Source: Lysobacter antibioticus
GTDB lineage: Bacteria > Pseudomonadota > Gammaproteobacteria > Xanthomonadales > Xanthomonadaceae
Direction of reading: 5' to 3'
DNA length: 64,000 bases
Assembly: GCF_001442535.1 (NCBI RefSeq)
Contig: NZ_CP013141.1
Coordinates: 749,196 to 813,195 of the forward strand
Shown: positions 55,763 through 64,000 of the stretch, in pieces
Position numbering within the stretch: the stretch's first letter is position 1
Layout: each line of letters starts with the position of its first letter
Made by a program: the position numbers and the translations under genes
Notes under the pieces: generated by a model
Told to the model about the DNA's origin: nothing
The model's database searches: none
The model's input: only the letters and a program-made list of their open reading frames with translations

Positions 55763-58636
55763 ATGCCAGCCCGCTTGAGCCGTCGCGACTTCCTCAAAGG
55801 CAGCCTGGTGGCCGGGATCACGGTGTACATCGCCGCCCCGGGCAGCGCCGCCATCGCCGCTCTGTTCGAGCGCGAACGCATCCGGCCGTTGCCCTGGGAC
55901 GCCAAGACCGGGCACATCCGCTACCGCAGCGACGCCACCGCCAAGGTCACCGGCGAAAAGCTCTTCAGCTACGACATGCGCTCGCGCGACCTGCCCGGCT
56001 GGCCGCCCGAACAGGCCCACGCGATGCTGCTGCGGGTCACCCGCGCCGATCGCGTGTTCGAAGGTTTCGACCTGTCCTCGCTCGACCCGGGCCTGCAGCC
56101 CGACCGCATCGTCACCGCCGCCGACCTGCTGCGCGACGGCGTCGCCTTTCCGAAGTTCTACGGCGAGGACATGCTGCTGCCCGCCGGCAAGACCCCGGCC
56201 TATCTGGGCCAGGCCGTAGCCTTGCTGATCTGGAACGATTTCGCCCGCTTCCGCGCCGCCAAGAGCCGGCTCAAGTTCCGCGACGAGCTGATCCGCTGGG
56301 GCGCGCACAGCGGCCTGCTCGAACGCGCGCCCTGGGCCAGCTTCCGTTACGTGCGCGTAGGCGGCACGACGCCGTTCGACGACGACGCGTATTCCAGCCT
56401 CAAGGACAGTCCGCTGTTCCCGTCCGGCTACCGCAAGCAGACGCCGCAGTGGCCGCTGGCCGATGCCATGGGCGCGATCGATGCCCAGGGCATGGCCCAT
56501 GCCGAGGCGATCGCGGCCGAACTCGACCGGCCCGGCGCCGGCAAACAGGTATTCGAGCGCGAGTACTTCTCGCAATCCATCGACACCGCGGCGATGGAAC
56601 TCGACAACGGCAACGGTTGGTTCGACGCCGCCAGCGGCACCCTGCACGCAGTGTCGGCGACCCAGTCGCCCAACGAAGTCGCCGAAGACGGCGCGCGCAT
56701 GCTCGCCGCCAGCCGCTTCGCGGTGAAGCGCCTGGTCCTGCATCCCTGCTACACCGTCGGCTATGGCTCCAAGGACCACAACCCCTACCCGTTCTACGCG
56801 CTGATGGCCGCGCTGTACGGCGACGGCCGGCCGGTGCGGCTCGCCAACGACCGCTACGAACAGTTCCAGTCGAGCCTCAAGCGCCACAGCTTCCGCATGC
56901 GCTACCGGCTCAAGCTCGATCGCGCCAGCGGCAAGTTCGAGGTATTCCAGGGACGCATGCAGGGCGACGGCGGCGGCCGGATGAATTTCTCGCCTTCGGT
57001 CTGCCTGGTGGCGGCGACCGCGGCGCAGTCGATCTACTATTTCCCGCGCAGCGACCTCGCCAGCACGGTGATCGCCTCGCATGCGCTCGATGCCGGTTCG
57101 GCGCGCGGCTACGGCACCCTGCAAAGCATGGGCGCGACCGAGATGCTGGTCGACGAGGTCGCCGCCGAACTCGGGCTCGACCCGATCGAACTGCGCCTGC
57201 GCAACGTGTTCGCCACCGGCATGAAAAACACCCAGGGCGCGATCCCCGGCGGCTTGCAACGCGCCGAAGAAATCCTGCGCAAAGCCCGCGAGCATCCATT
57301 GTGGACCGAGCGCGCGGCGCGCAAGCGCGAGTACGAGGCAGCGCACCCGGGCAAGCGCTACGGGGTCGGCTTCGGCTGCGTGCAGAAGGACTACGGCACC
57401 GGCGCCGAGGCCGCGTTCGCCGAAGTCGCGCTCGACCGCAGCGGCCGCATCGTCCTGCGCCACATCGGCATCGAGATGGGCACCGGCATGGCCACCAGCC
57501 AGGCCGCGGTCTGCGCGCAATGGTTGGGTCGGCCCGCCGACGAGATCCGCACCGGCGAAACCGACTGGCGCGAACTGCCGATGTTCGCCACCGACGATCC
57601 CTGGCTGATGTCGGCCGCGGTGCAGGACGCCCACGTCGGCGATCCGCGCTGGACGCCCAACTACGCCAGCCCCAGCAGCGCCAGCAATTCGGCGTATTTC
57701 TTCAGTCACGCCACCCGCGAAGCGGCGCGGCTGCTGTTCACCCAAGGCCTGTGGCCAGCCGCTCAGGCGATCTGGAGCCAGGGTTTCGGCGGCGGCCAAC
57801 TCTCGCCGCTGGCGATACGGCGCGAGGACGCGCGTTGGGTCGAAGGCCGACTCACCGCCGGCGGCCTGGCGCCGTTGGACCTGCGGCAACTCGCTGCGAA
57901 GGCCTACGAACTGGGCCTCGCCACCGGCGCGATCGTGCACACCTTCAATCGCTGGCAATGGGCCGAGGCGGAATTCCCGCTGGGCGACGACGCGCGTCTG
58001 CCGCTGGACGGTCTGGCCCTGCGCTGGGGCGACGGCGGCGAGCTGCCGCCCGGCGAATCCCGACCCGGGACGGCGACCGCCAACGGCTACCGCATGGTCG
58101 AACGCACGCGCGTGTTCTACCCATCTCCGCAACGCAATAACGCCGGCGTCGTTTACTACAGCGCCATCGGCACCATCGCCGAAGTCGCGGTCGACACCGC
58201 CACCGGCCGGGTCGAACTGCTCGACCACCATTCGATCCTCGAATGCGGTGCGCCGATCGTGCCCGAGTTGGTGTCCAGCCAATTGCAGGGCGGCCTGGCG
58301 ATGGGCATCGGCCATGCCCTGCACGAATTCCTGCCGCTGTACGAAGACGGCCCCGGCAACGGCACCTGGAACTTCAACCGCTACGCCCTGCCGCGCGCGC
58401 ACGACGTCGCGGTGTGGCGGCAGAGCAGCGACATCCTGCCGCCGCTGTCGCAGACCGACGCGCCCAAAGGCATGGCCGAGGTGGTGATGATCGCGGTGGT
58501 GCCGGCGATCGTGAACGCCATCGCCCACGCCACCGGCCACCGTTTCCGCGAACTGCCGGTCACCCCCGACAAGATCCTCGCCGCCGCTGCCGATGCCGAC
58601 GCAACCGCCGCTGCCGCCCGGGAGGCCCGCGTATGA
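55763..58636 (+). CDS. Molybdenum hydroxylase large subunit (periplasmic aldehyde/xanthine oxidase family)
   Basis: A 957-residue molybdopterin-cytosine-dinucleotide subunit related to isoquinoline 1-oxidoreductase beta and membrane aldehyde dehydrogenase AldH. A twin-arginine signal (LSRRDFLKGS) starts the protein. Molybdopterin contact regions are seen in GARMLAASRFAVK, RGYGTLQSMGATEM and GMGTGMATSQAAV-like segments, and the catalytic base is probably Glu906 in PKGMAEVVM. The three-gene order Mo subunit, 2Fe-2S subunit, cytochrome c indicates electron delivery to the respiratory chain. The substrate, an aldehyde or N-heterocycle, is not defined. The start follows GGAG at 55751. Confidence 0.9.
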   Translation: MPARLSRRDFLKGSLVAGITVYIAAPGSAAIAALFERERIRPLPWDAKTGHIRYRSDATAKVTGEKLFSYDMRSRDLPGWPPEQAHAMLLRVTRADRVFEGFDLSSLDPGLQPDRIVTAADLLRDGVAFPKFYGEDMLLPAGKTPAYLGQAVALLIWNDFARFRAAKSRLKFRDELIRWGAHSGLLERAPWASFRYVRVGGTTPFDDDAYSSLKDSPLFPSGYRKQTPQWPLADAMGAIDAQGMAHAEAIAAELDRPGAGKQVFEREYFSQSIDTAAMELDNGNGWFDAASGTLHAVSATQSPNEVAEDGARMLAASRFAVKRLVLHPCYTVGYGSKDHNPYPFYALMAALYGDGRPVRLANDRYEQFQSSLKRHSFRMRYRLKLDRASGKFEVFQGRMQGDGGGRMNFSPSVCLVAATAAQSIYYFPRSDLASTVIASHALDAGSARGYGTLQSMGATEMLVDEVAAELGLDPIELRLRNVFATGMKNTQGAIPGGLQRAEEILRKAREHPLWTERAARKREYEAAHPGKRYGVGFGCVQKDYGTGAEAAFAEVALDRSGRIVLRHIGIEMGTGMATSQAAVCAQWLGRPADEIRTGETDWRELPMFATDDPWLMSAAVQDAHVGDPRWTPNYASPSSASNSAYFFSHATREAARLLFTQGLWPAAQAIWSQGFGGGQLSPLAIRREDARWVEGRLTAGGLAPLDLRQLAAKAYELGLATGAIVHTFNRWQWAEAEFPLGDDARLPLDGLALRWGDGGELPPGESRPGTATANGYRMVERTRVFYPSPQRNNAGVVYYSAIGTIAEVAVDTATGRVELLDHHSILECGAPIVPELVSSQLQGGLAMGIGHALHEFLPLYEDGPGNGTWNFNRYALPRAHDVAVWRQSSDILPPLSQTDAPKGMAEVVMIAVVPAIVNAIAHATGHRFRELPVTPDKILAAAADADATAAAAREARV

Positions 58637-59220
58637 GCGCCTCGCCGATCCGCACCCGCCCGCTCGCGCTGGACATCAACGGTCGTCGCCACGGGCCGGT
58701 CGACGTGCCCGAGGACATGATGCTGGTCGATGTCCTGCACGAATATCTCGGCCTCACCGGCACCCGCTTCGGCTGCGGCCAGGGCGTGTGCCGCGCCTGC
58801 ACGGTCATCGTCGACGACGAGCACGGGCCGCGCGAAGTGCGCAGTTGCATCACCGGCGCGCACTACTTCAACGGCAAGCGCATCCGCACCGTCGAAGGCC
58901 ACGCCGAGCGCGACGACACCGGCAGGCTCAAGGCACTGTCGCCGGTGCAGCAGGCCTTCCTCGATCATTTCAGTTTCCAGTGCGGCTATTGCACGCCCGG
59001 TTTCGTCAACGCCGCCACGGTCCTGCTCGAACGCCTGGCCAAGCGGCCCATCGCCCACAGCGAGGTCGAGCACACCATCACCGAGGCGCTCGATCCGCAT
59101 CTGTGCCGCTGCACCGGTTACGTGCGCTATTACCAGGCGGTGAAACAACTGGTGCTGGAAACGCCCGGTCTAGTCCGCGACACCGAGGCCGCGCGCAAGC
59201 CGCGGGAGGGCACGCCATGA
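58633..59220 (+). CDS. 2Fe-2S small subunit of the molybdenum hydroxylase
   Basis: A 195-residue subunit with two clusters: a plant-ferredoxin type site (CGQGVCRAC plus the Cys in VRSCITG) and the helical site (CGYC and CRC near the C-terminus). It has no signal peptide and would be carried across the membrane together with the twin-arginine subunit. Its start and stop overlap the neighbours by ATGA. It transfers electrons from the Mo site to the cytochrome. Confidence 0.93.
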   Translation: MSASPIRTRPLALDINGRRHGPVDVPEDMMLVDVLHEYLGLTGTRFGCGQGVCRACTVIVDDEHGPREVRSCITGAHYFNGKRIRTVEGHAERDDTGRLKALSPVQQAFLDHFSFQCGYCTPGFVNAATVLLERLAKRPIAHSEVEHTITEALDPHLCRCTGYVRYYQAVKQLVLETPGLVRDTEAARKPREGTP

Positions 59221-60506
59221 GCCGGCGCCGCTGGAAACGTCTGCTGGTCTGGGCGCTGGCGATCGTGGCGATCGTGCTGCTCTGGATCGTCGGCAGTTGG
59301 TTGGTGCAGCGTTGGTATCAGCGCGGCCCGGCCGTGCAGGTCCAGGCCAGCGCCGAACAGATCGAACGCGGCCGGTACCTGGTCGCGGCCGCGGATTGCG
59401 CGGCCTGCCACACCGCCGACGGCGGCGCGCCGTTCGCCGGCGGGGTGCCGCTGGCCTCGCCGTTCGGCGTCATCCACGGCACCAACATCACCCCGGATAC
59501 GCAGACCGGCATCGGCCGCTACAGCGCCGACGAATTCTTCCATGCGATCACCCGCGGCGAGGCGCGCGACGGCCACCAGTTGTATCCGGCCATGCCCTAC
59601 GTGTCCTACAAGACCCTGGCGCGGGCCGACAGCGATGCCATCTACGCCTATCTGATGACGCGCCCGGCGGTGCAGCAGGAGAACCGCGCCAACGGCGTCG
59701 GCTTCCCCTTCAACATCCGCACCGGCATCCATGCCTGGAACCTGCTGTTCGCCGGTGCCGACGCCCAGCCCGCCTCGCAAGGCAGCTCGGCGGCATGGAA
59801 GCGCGGCGAATACTTGGTCGAAACGCTCGGCCATTGCGGCGAATGCCACAGCCCGCGCGGCTGGCTCGGCCAGGTCGATCGCGACCGTCCGTTGACCGGC
59901 AACGACCGCCTTGGTCGCTATGCCGCCCCGGACCTCACCCCGACAGGCTTGGCGGCGCGAGGCTGGGACCGCGCCAGCCTGCGCGCCTACCTCGCCACCG
60001 GCACCGCGGCGCCAGCGGTGGCCTCGGACGAAATGCTCAAGGTGGTGAACCTGTCGACCAGCCGGCTCGACGGCAAGGACCTCGATGCCATCGCGACCTA
60101 TCTCAGCGGCGATTCGCCCCACCCCGCCACGGCGCTTGCGCGCCCGACCGCCGCAGCCGCCCCCTCGCCTGCGCAGGATGGCTATTTCGCCCTATGCGCC
60201 GGTTGCCACGGCCGCGACGGCCAAGGCGTGCCGCACGTCGCCCCGGCCCTGCACGGCAACAGCAGCCTGCGCGATGCGAACCCGCACAACCTGATCGTCG
60301 CCATCCTCGACGGCTTGCCGGAGCACGACCTCCCAGGCCTGGAACGCATGCAGGAGATGCCGGGGTTCGGCGATCAGCTCGACGACGCTCAAGTCGCCGA
60401 ACTCGCCGCCTGGCTGCGCGCCCGCTACGGTGGCCGCGACGAGCCGGTGCCGGCCGATCGGGTACGCGCGCTGCGTGCGGCAACGCCGGAGTCAGGCCAT
60501 CGTTGA
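59217..60506 (+). CDS. Triheme cytochrome c subunit of the molybdenum hydroxylase
   Basis: A 429-residue membrane-anchored cytochrome. One N-terminal helix (about 9-28) is followed by three heme c sites: CAACH at 61-65, CGECH at 207-211 and CAGCH at 327-331. This is the layout of the cytochrome subunits of acetic acid bacterial dehydrogenases, which reduce ubiquinone or a terminal oxidase. It completes the operon that starts at 55763. Confidence 0.93.
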   Translation: MSRRRWKRLLVWALAIVAIVLLWIVGSWLVQRWYQRGPAVQVQASAEQIERGRYLVAAADCAACHTADGGAPFAGGVPLASPFGVIHGTNITPDTQTGIGRYSADEFFHAITRGEARDGHQLYPAMPYVSYKTLARADSDAIYAYLMTRPAVQQENRANGVGFPFNIRTGIHAWNLLFAGADAQPASQGSSAAWKRGEYLVETLGHCGECHSPRGWLGQVDRDRPLTGNDRLGRYAAPDLTPTGLAARGWDRASLRAYLATGTAAPAVASDEMLKVVNLSTSRLDGKDLDAIATYLSGDSPHPATALARPTAAAAPSPAQDGYFALCAGCHGRDGQGVPHVAPALHGNSSLRDANPHNLIVAILDGLPEHDLPGLERMQEMPGFGDQLDDAQVAELAAWLRARYGGRDEPVPADRVRALRAATPESGHR

Positions 60507-60550
60507 GGCCTGCCTGCGCTTAAGTCGTGGGCGGCGCGTGCGCGCCTGCC

Positions 60551-61006
60551 TCAATCGTCGTAGGCCTGGGTCGATGGCGTTTCGACGATGCGGGGATCGT
60601 CGTGACGCGTGGCGTAATCGCGCGGGCTGACCAGCTTCATCGCGCAGTCTGCCGGGTCGCCTTCGATAAAGATCGCGGCGCCGCGCAGTTGCGCATGCAC
60701 GGCCTGTTTCGAACGTCGGCCATCGCGGGTGAAGTAGGTCGCTCGGTGGCCGCGCAGCACCACCGCATTGGCGCCTTTTTCCTGCGCCACCTCGGCGAGA
60801 CGGTTGAAAGCGAGCCGGTAACTCACCGCCGTCGGCATACGGTCGATCGTGCCCTCGCTGACCCGGCTGCCGGCTTCGATCTCGACCGTATCGAGCTTCC
60901 GATGCGCACAGCTCGGCGCTTCGACGATCACCGGCGGCGTCGCCAAGGCCGGCATCGCCCACATCAAGCCGCATACCGCAACAGCGCACGACAGTCGCAA
61001 GTCCAT
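60551..61006 (-). CDS. Exported hypothetical protein
   Basis: A 151-residue protein with a signal peptide ending near residue 22 (MPALATPP). The core AFNRLAEVAQEKGANAVVLRGH resembles the helix-loop of YbjQ/RcsF-type small domains, where a GANAV motif recurs; this is a visual similarity only. Cysteines at about 33 and 126 may pair. It is convergent with the cytochrome gene. Function unknown. Confidence 0.75.
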   Translation of the reverse strand: MDLRLSCAVAVCGLMWAMPALATPPVIVEAPSCAHRKLDTVEIEAGSRVSEGTIDRMPTAVSYRLAFNRLAEVAQEKGANAVVLRGHRATYFTRDGRRSKQAVHAQLRGAAIFIEGDPADCAMKLVSPRDYATRHDDPRIVETPSTQAYDD

Positions 61007-61264
61007 AGCTCGTCCCCTGGTGGCCGGTCCGCGCGGACCGCATGCCCTGGACTATAGCGGCAAGCGCTGAGGCGATTTGTAACAGTTCTCGATGCTGTCG
61101 CCGGGCGTCGGCTCGGCCATTCGCCGCAAGTCGAAGCGCCCGAGCGTTTCAATCGCGGCCTCATCGAAGCGCTCGCGGCGCTCCGCGGCCGCGGCTTGTG
61201 ACCGAAGGAAATCCAGTCAGACGCCGCTTCTACCCCTAAGCCATCGCAGCCGCACGATTACCGC

Positions 61265-61617
61265 TGCCATTACGTCATCGTCACCGTTGCGGTTGCTGTG
61301 CGCGGCATCGTGCACGCGATGCAAGTGAAGACCCGGAGGCCGGCGCGCAGGGATGCGCGCCGTTTTTCATCGGGACAGGGATGTCCCGTATGAAAAATCA
61401 CCGCGTCGGCAACGAACGTGCGGGCCTGTGATTCAAAAGAAAGCAACTTCTTTGGTCACCTTTGACCGAAGGGAATCCAGACGGACTTTTGTTGCTTATG
61501 ACTGAGAAAGTAACCCGCCGCTTTAGTGGCGGAAGCTTTTGGCGTTTCATCCTGATCTTGCTTGAAAGAGGCGCCGCAAGGCCATCGCAGCGCGGTCGCG
61601 GCTTGCGCCGCTCCTAC
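61265..61617 (+). repeat. Long dispersed intergenic repeat, copy B
   Basis: The second copy of the repeat at 52040. It carries an insertion of about 20 bases (around GACCGAAGGGAATCCAG, 61464-61483) that copy A lacks; a near copy of the insertion lies outside at 61201-61217. It includes the terminator-like hairpin at 61342-61367. The whole 1.2-kb gap from 61007 to 62225 contains no gene; the part before 61265 holds fragments of the same repeats. Confidence 0.85.
61342..61367 (+). terminator. Terminator-like hairpin within repeat copy B
   Basis: Stem GGCGCGC/GCGCGCC with loop AGGGAT and a GTTTTT tail, as in copy A. No plus-strand gene ends close by, so here it appears to travel with the repeat. 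Confidence 0.6.
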
Positions 61618-61825
61618 AGTGGGCTTCCCAAGACGACGCCGCGCCGATCCTCGCGCCGCCGCAATCTCGCGCAATCTCGATGTTGCGCCGCGCCATAGCG
61701 CGTCGGCATGGTCGGCAATGACCTGCGATGAACCTCAATGTCCTTAAGACATCGCTCTATGTCACTGTTTTTCAAGATCAACAAGTTTCGTTTCGCGCTG
61801 CGACGCAGCAAATTCCTTCGCATTC

Positions 61826-61895
61826 GGCGAACGTTGTCATGCCGTTCTGTGAACCACAGCGCAAAGGCTTGAATGACGAGTTGACAACGTTGTCA
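61826..61895 (+). promoter_or_regulatory. Palindromic operator-like pair upstream of the chitinase
   Basis: A perfect 14-base palindrome TGACAACGTTGTCA lies at 61882-61895, and a partial copy sharing AACGTTGTCA lies at 61830-61839, 56 bases upstream. The central CG with flanking inverted arms is the form of LacI-family operators, and from memory it resembles the sites reported for N-acetylglucosamine regulators in Shewanella and xanthomonads. It is about 330 bases from the chitinase start. Confidence 0.5.
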
Positions 61896-62225
61896 CGCGA
61901 GCCCAGTTTGCCCACCAGCGAGCAGGCGCCCGTCCGGGCGTACCCAACGCAGCGTCATCGCAGGGAGGATGCCGAGGGATCGCGGCCCAGCCGCACAGCG
62001 ACACCGCGTACGACCGGCCTATCGCACCGGTCGCGCCGCCACGGCGGCAGTACGCCGCAGGACCGCAGCACAGCGCACGACGGCGCGAGCGCCGATCACT
62101 CGAGGAGGCACGAGCCTCCCATGCAGAACGGAAGGCCACGGCCTTTCTTCAAACACGGCGGGGAACTGCCGCTGGCCGGTCATGGCCGGCACTGTCTTGA
62201 CTATGCACGGGAGAGAGGAAGCATC

Positions 62226-64000
62226 ATGAGACACGCACGGTCCGCCAACCTGCTGTTGCTGTCCGCCATGCTCGCCGCGTCGTCGCTATCGACGGCGTAT
62301 GCGCAGGGCGCGTCCTGCACCGGGGTTCCTGCCTGGAACCCATCCACGATCTACAACGCCGGCGACAAGCTGACGTATCAGAACCACCTCTACCAGGCCG
62401 CCACCCAGATCTGGAACACGCCGCCGACGCATTGCCCGAGCTGCGGCTGGTACGTCGATCTGGGCGTCTGCGGCACCGGTCCCGGCAATCAATCGCCGAC
62501 CGTTTCGCTGACCGCACCGAGCAACGGCGCCAACTACAACGCCGGCGCCAACATCGCCGTCAGCGCCAACGCCGCCGACAGCGACGGCAGCATCGCCAGC
62601 GTCGAATTCTTCCGCGGCACCGCCTCGCTGGGCGTCGACACCAGCTCGCCCTATGGCGTTAGCTGGAGCAACGCGACCGCAGGCAACCACAGCTTCACCG
62701 CGGTGGCCAAGGACAACCAGAACGCGACCACCACGTCGGCCGCGGTCAGCATCACCGTCGGCGCCGGCCCGACCGACACCACGCCGCCGAGCGTGCCGAG
62801 CGGCCTGTCCTCGCCGTCGCAGACCTCCAGCAGCATCGCGCTGGCCTGGAACGCATCGACCGACAACGCCGGCGGCAGCGGCGTGGCCGGTTACGACGTT
62901 TACCGCAACGGCAGCCTGGTCGGCTCGCCGACGGGCAACAGCTACGTCAGCAGCGGCCTGGCCGCGAGCACCAGCTACAGCTTCACCGTGCGCGCGCGCG
63001 ACAACGCCAGTAATGCCTCGGCGCAGAGCGCATCGTTCAGCGCGACCACCAAGCCGACCGGTCCGGGCGGCAACAAGAAGGTGATCGGCTACTTCGTCCA
63101 GTGGGGCATCTACGGTCGCGGCTACCGGGTCAAGAACATCGACACCAGCGGTTCCGCGGCGAAGATGACCCACATCAACTACGCCTTCGGCAACGTCCGC
63201 AACAACCGCTGCGAAGTCGGCCTGACCATTCCGTCCGATCCGAACACCGGCGTCGGCGGCGATGCCTTCGCCGACTACACCAAGGCCTTCCAGGCCGGCG
63301 AAAGCGTCAGCGGCGCGAGCGACACCTGGGATCAGAAACTGCGCGGCAACTGGAACCAGCTCAAGCAGCTCAAGGCCAAGCACCCGAACCTCAAGGTGCT
63401 GATCTCGCTCGGCGGCTGGACCTGGTCGCGCGGCTTCTCCAGCGCGGCGCGTCCGGAGAACCGCCAGGCCTTCGTGGCCTCGTGCGTCGATGCCTACATC
63501 AAGGGCAACCTGCCGGTCACCGATGGTGCGGGCGGCCCGGGCGCGGCAGCCGGCGTGTTCGACGGCATCGACATCGATTGGGAATACCCGGTCGCCTGCG
63601 GCATCTCCTGCGGCGTGCCGGAGGACAAGGCCAACTTCAACGGCCTGATGGCCGAGTTCCGCAAGCAGCTCGATGCGGTGCGTCCGGGCCTGTTGCTGAC
63701 CGTCGCGGTCGGCGCCGGCATCGACAAGATCCGCGTCACCGACCCGGCCGCGTATCACCAGTACCTCGACTTCATCAACGTGATGACCTACGACTTCCAC
63801 GGTGCGTGGGATCCGAAGACCAACCATCACTCCGCCCTGTTCGCCTCGCCGAACGATCCTTCGACCGGCGACCAGAAGTTCTACAACTCCAACGACGCCA
63901 TCGAAGCCTTCCTGTCGCGCGGCGTGCCGGCCTCCAAGCTCAACCTCGGCATCGGCTTCTACGGCCGCGGCTGGACCAACGTGCCGAATGTGAATAACGG
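62226..64000 (+). CDS. Secreted modular GH18 chitinase (3' end outside window)
   Basis: The first 591 residues of a chitinase. Order: signal peptide ending near 26 (STAYAQ), a chitin-binding CBM5/12 module (about 30-75, with four cysteines and WNPSTIYNAGDKLTY), a bacterial Ig-like domain (about 90-175), a fibronectin III domain (about 188-275), then the GH18 barrel from about 283. The SLGGW strand and the catalytic DGIDIDWEYP are present, with the proton donor at Glu453. The frame is open to the window edge, so the end of the barrel is missing. Such enzymes are exported by type II secretion in Lysobacter. Confidence 0.95.
   Translation, partial: MRHARSANLLLLSAMLAASSLSTAYAQGASCTGVPAWNPSTIYNAGDKLTYQNHLYQAATQIWNTPPTHCPSCGWYVDLGVCGTGPGNQSPTVSLTAPSNGANYNAGANIAVSANAADSDGSIASVEFFRGTASLGVDTSSPYGVSWSNATAGNHSFTAVAKDNQNATTTSAAVSITVGAGPTDTTPPSVPSGLSSPSQTSSSIALAWNASTDNAGGSGVAGYDVYRNGSLVGSPTGNSYVSSGLAASTSYSFTVRARDNASNASAQSASFSATTKPTGPGGNKKVIGYFVQWGIYGRGYRVKNIDTSGSAAKMTHINYAFGNVRNNRCEVGLTIPSDPNTGVGGDAFADYTKAFQAGESVSGASDTWDQKLRGNWNQLKQLKAKHPNLKVLISLGGWTWSRGFSSAARPENRQAFVASCVDAYIKGNLPVTDGAGGPGAAAGVFDGIDIDWEYPVACGISCGVPEDKANFNGLMAEFRKQLDAVRPGLLLTVAVGAGIDKIRVTDPAAYHQYLDFINVMTYDFHGAWDPKTNHHSALFASPNDPSTGDQKFYNSNDAIEAFLSRGVPASKLNLGIGFYGRGWTNVPNVNN

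Noticed and set aside
55403-58540. A 1045-codon open frame on the minus strand
   Set aside because: It lies antisense to the molybdenum hydroxylase large subunit; no recognisable domain or ribosome site.
61462-61698. A 78-codon open frame within repeat copy B
   Set aside because: It consists of repeat sequence; copy A does not keep the same frame, so there is no sign of protein selection.

Overview
This is a GC-rich chromosomal window of Xanthomonadaceae type. The gene content and the habit of large secreted enzymes fit best with Lysobacter; this is inferred from gene order and protein families, with no database search run. About 57 protein genes can be supported. No rRNA or tRNA gene, CRISPR array, insertion sequence or prophage was seen. 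Many genes are joined by ATGA or GTGA stop/start overlaps.

Layout. (1) 1-8.0 kb: a regulatory phosphotransferase cluster, ptsN-hprK-rapZ, then two small envelope genes (an EF-hand protein and a proline-rich lipoprotein), then a mannose-type EIIA, ptsH, ptsI and mgtE. No sugar-specific EIIB/EIIC is present, so the PTS here looks regulatory. (2) 8.0-15.3 kb: an unrecognised membrane coiled-coil protein, a lipoprotein hydrolase, the algH-ruvX-pyrB-phnA unit on the minus strand, tag with a histone-like tail, and a DUF4153 membrane protein. (3) 15.4-20.7 kb: a Sec-exported 1615-residue RHS protein whose C-terminal tip carries an HExxH zinc-protease motif, followed 11 bp downstream by a small lipoprotein that is a candidate immunity protein. 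The area is AT-richer than its surroundings. (4) 21-25.5 kb: pilU and pilT opposite yggS, proC and a DUF4426 lipoprotein. (5) 25.7-31.6 kb: a secreted lipase with its dedicated foldase, a BtuF-like protein, two acetyltransferases (one strongly AAC(6')-like), pdxH, a D-glycerate 3-kinase-like gene and dodecin. (6) 31.7-38.5 kb: aroK-aroB, two divergent unknown genes, an isochorismatase-like hydrolase opposite a GlxA/FtrA-type regulator, a WGR-domain protein and hemE. (7) 38.7-49.9 kb: three tandem paralogous hybrid sensor kinases of 1176-1251 residues. (8) 50-60.5 kb: a YceI-cytochrome b561-YceI unit, a glutaredoxin-like protein, sdaA, a zinc-ribbon protein with an alpha/beta hydrolase, and a periplasmic molybdenum hydroxylase of three subunits ending in a triheme cytochrome c. 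(9) 61-64 kb: an intergenic stretch of repeats, then the start of a secreted GH18 chitinase preceded by a palindromic operator-like site.

Themes. Export and scavenging genes (lipase/foldase, chitinase, hydrolases, RHS protein, type IV pilus retraction motors) sit beside housekeeping genes. Intergenic DNA carries several families of dispersed palindromic repeats, including one of about 340 bp present twice. Several genes have a TACAAT-like hexamer exactly six bases before the start codon, which suggests leaderless mRNAs; the pdxH/kinase pair does this in both directions within 17 bp.
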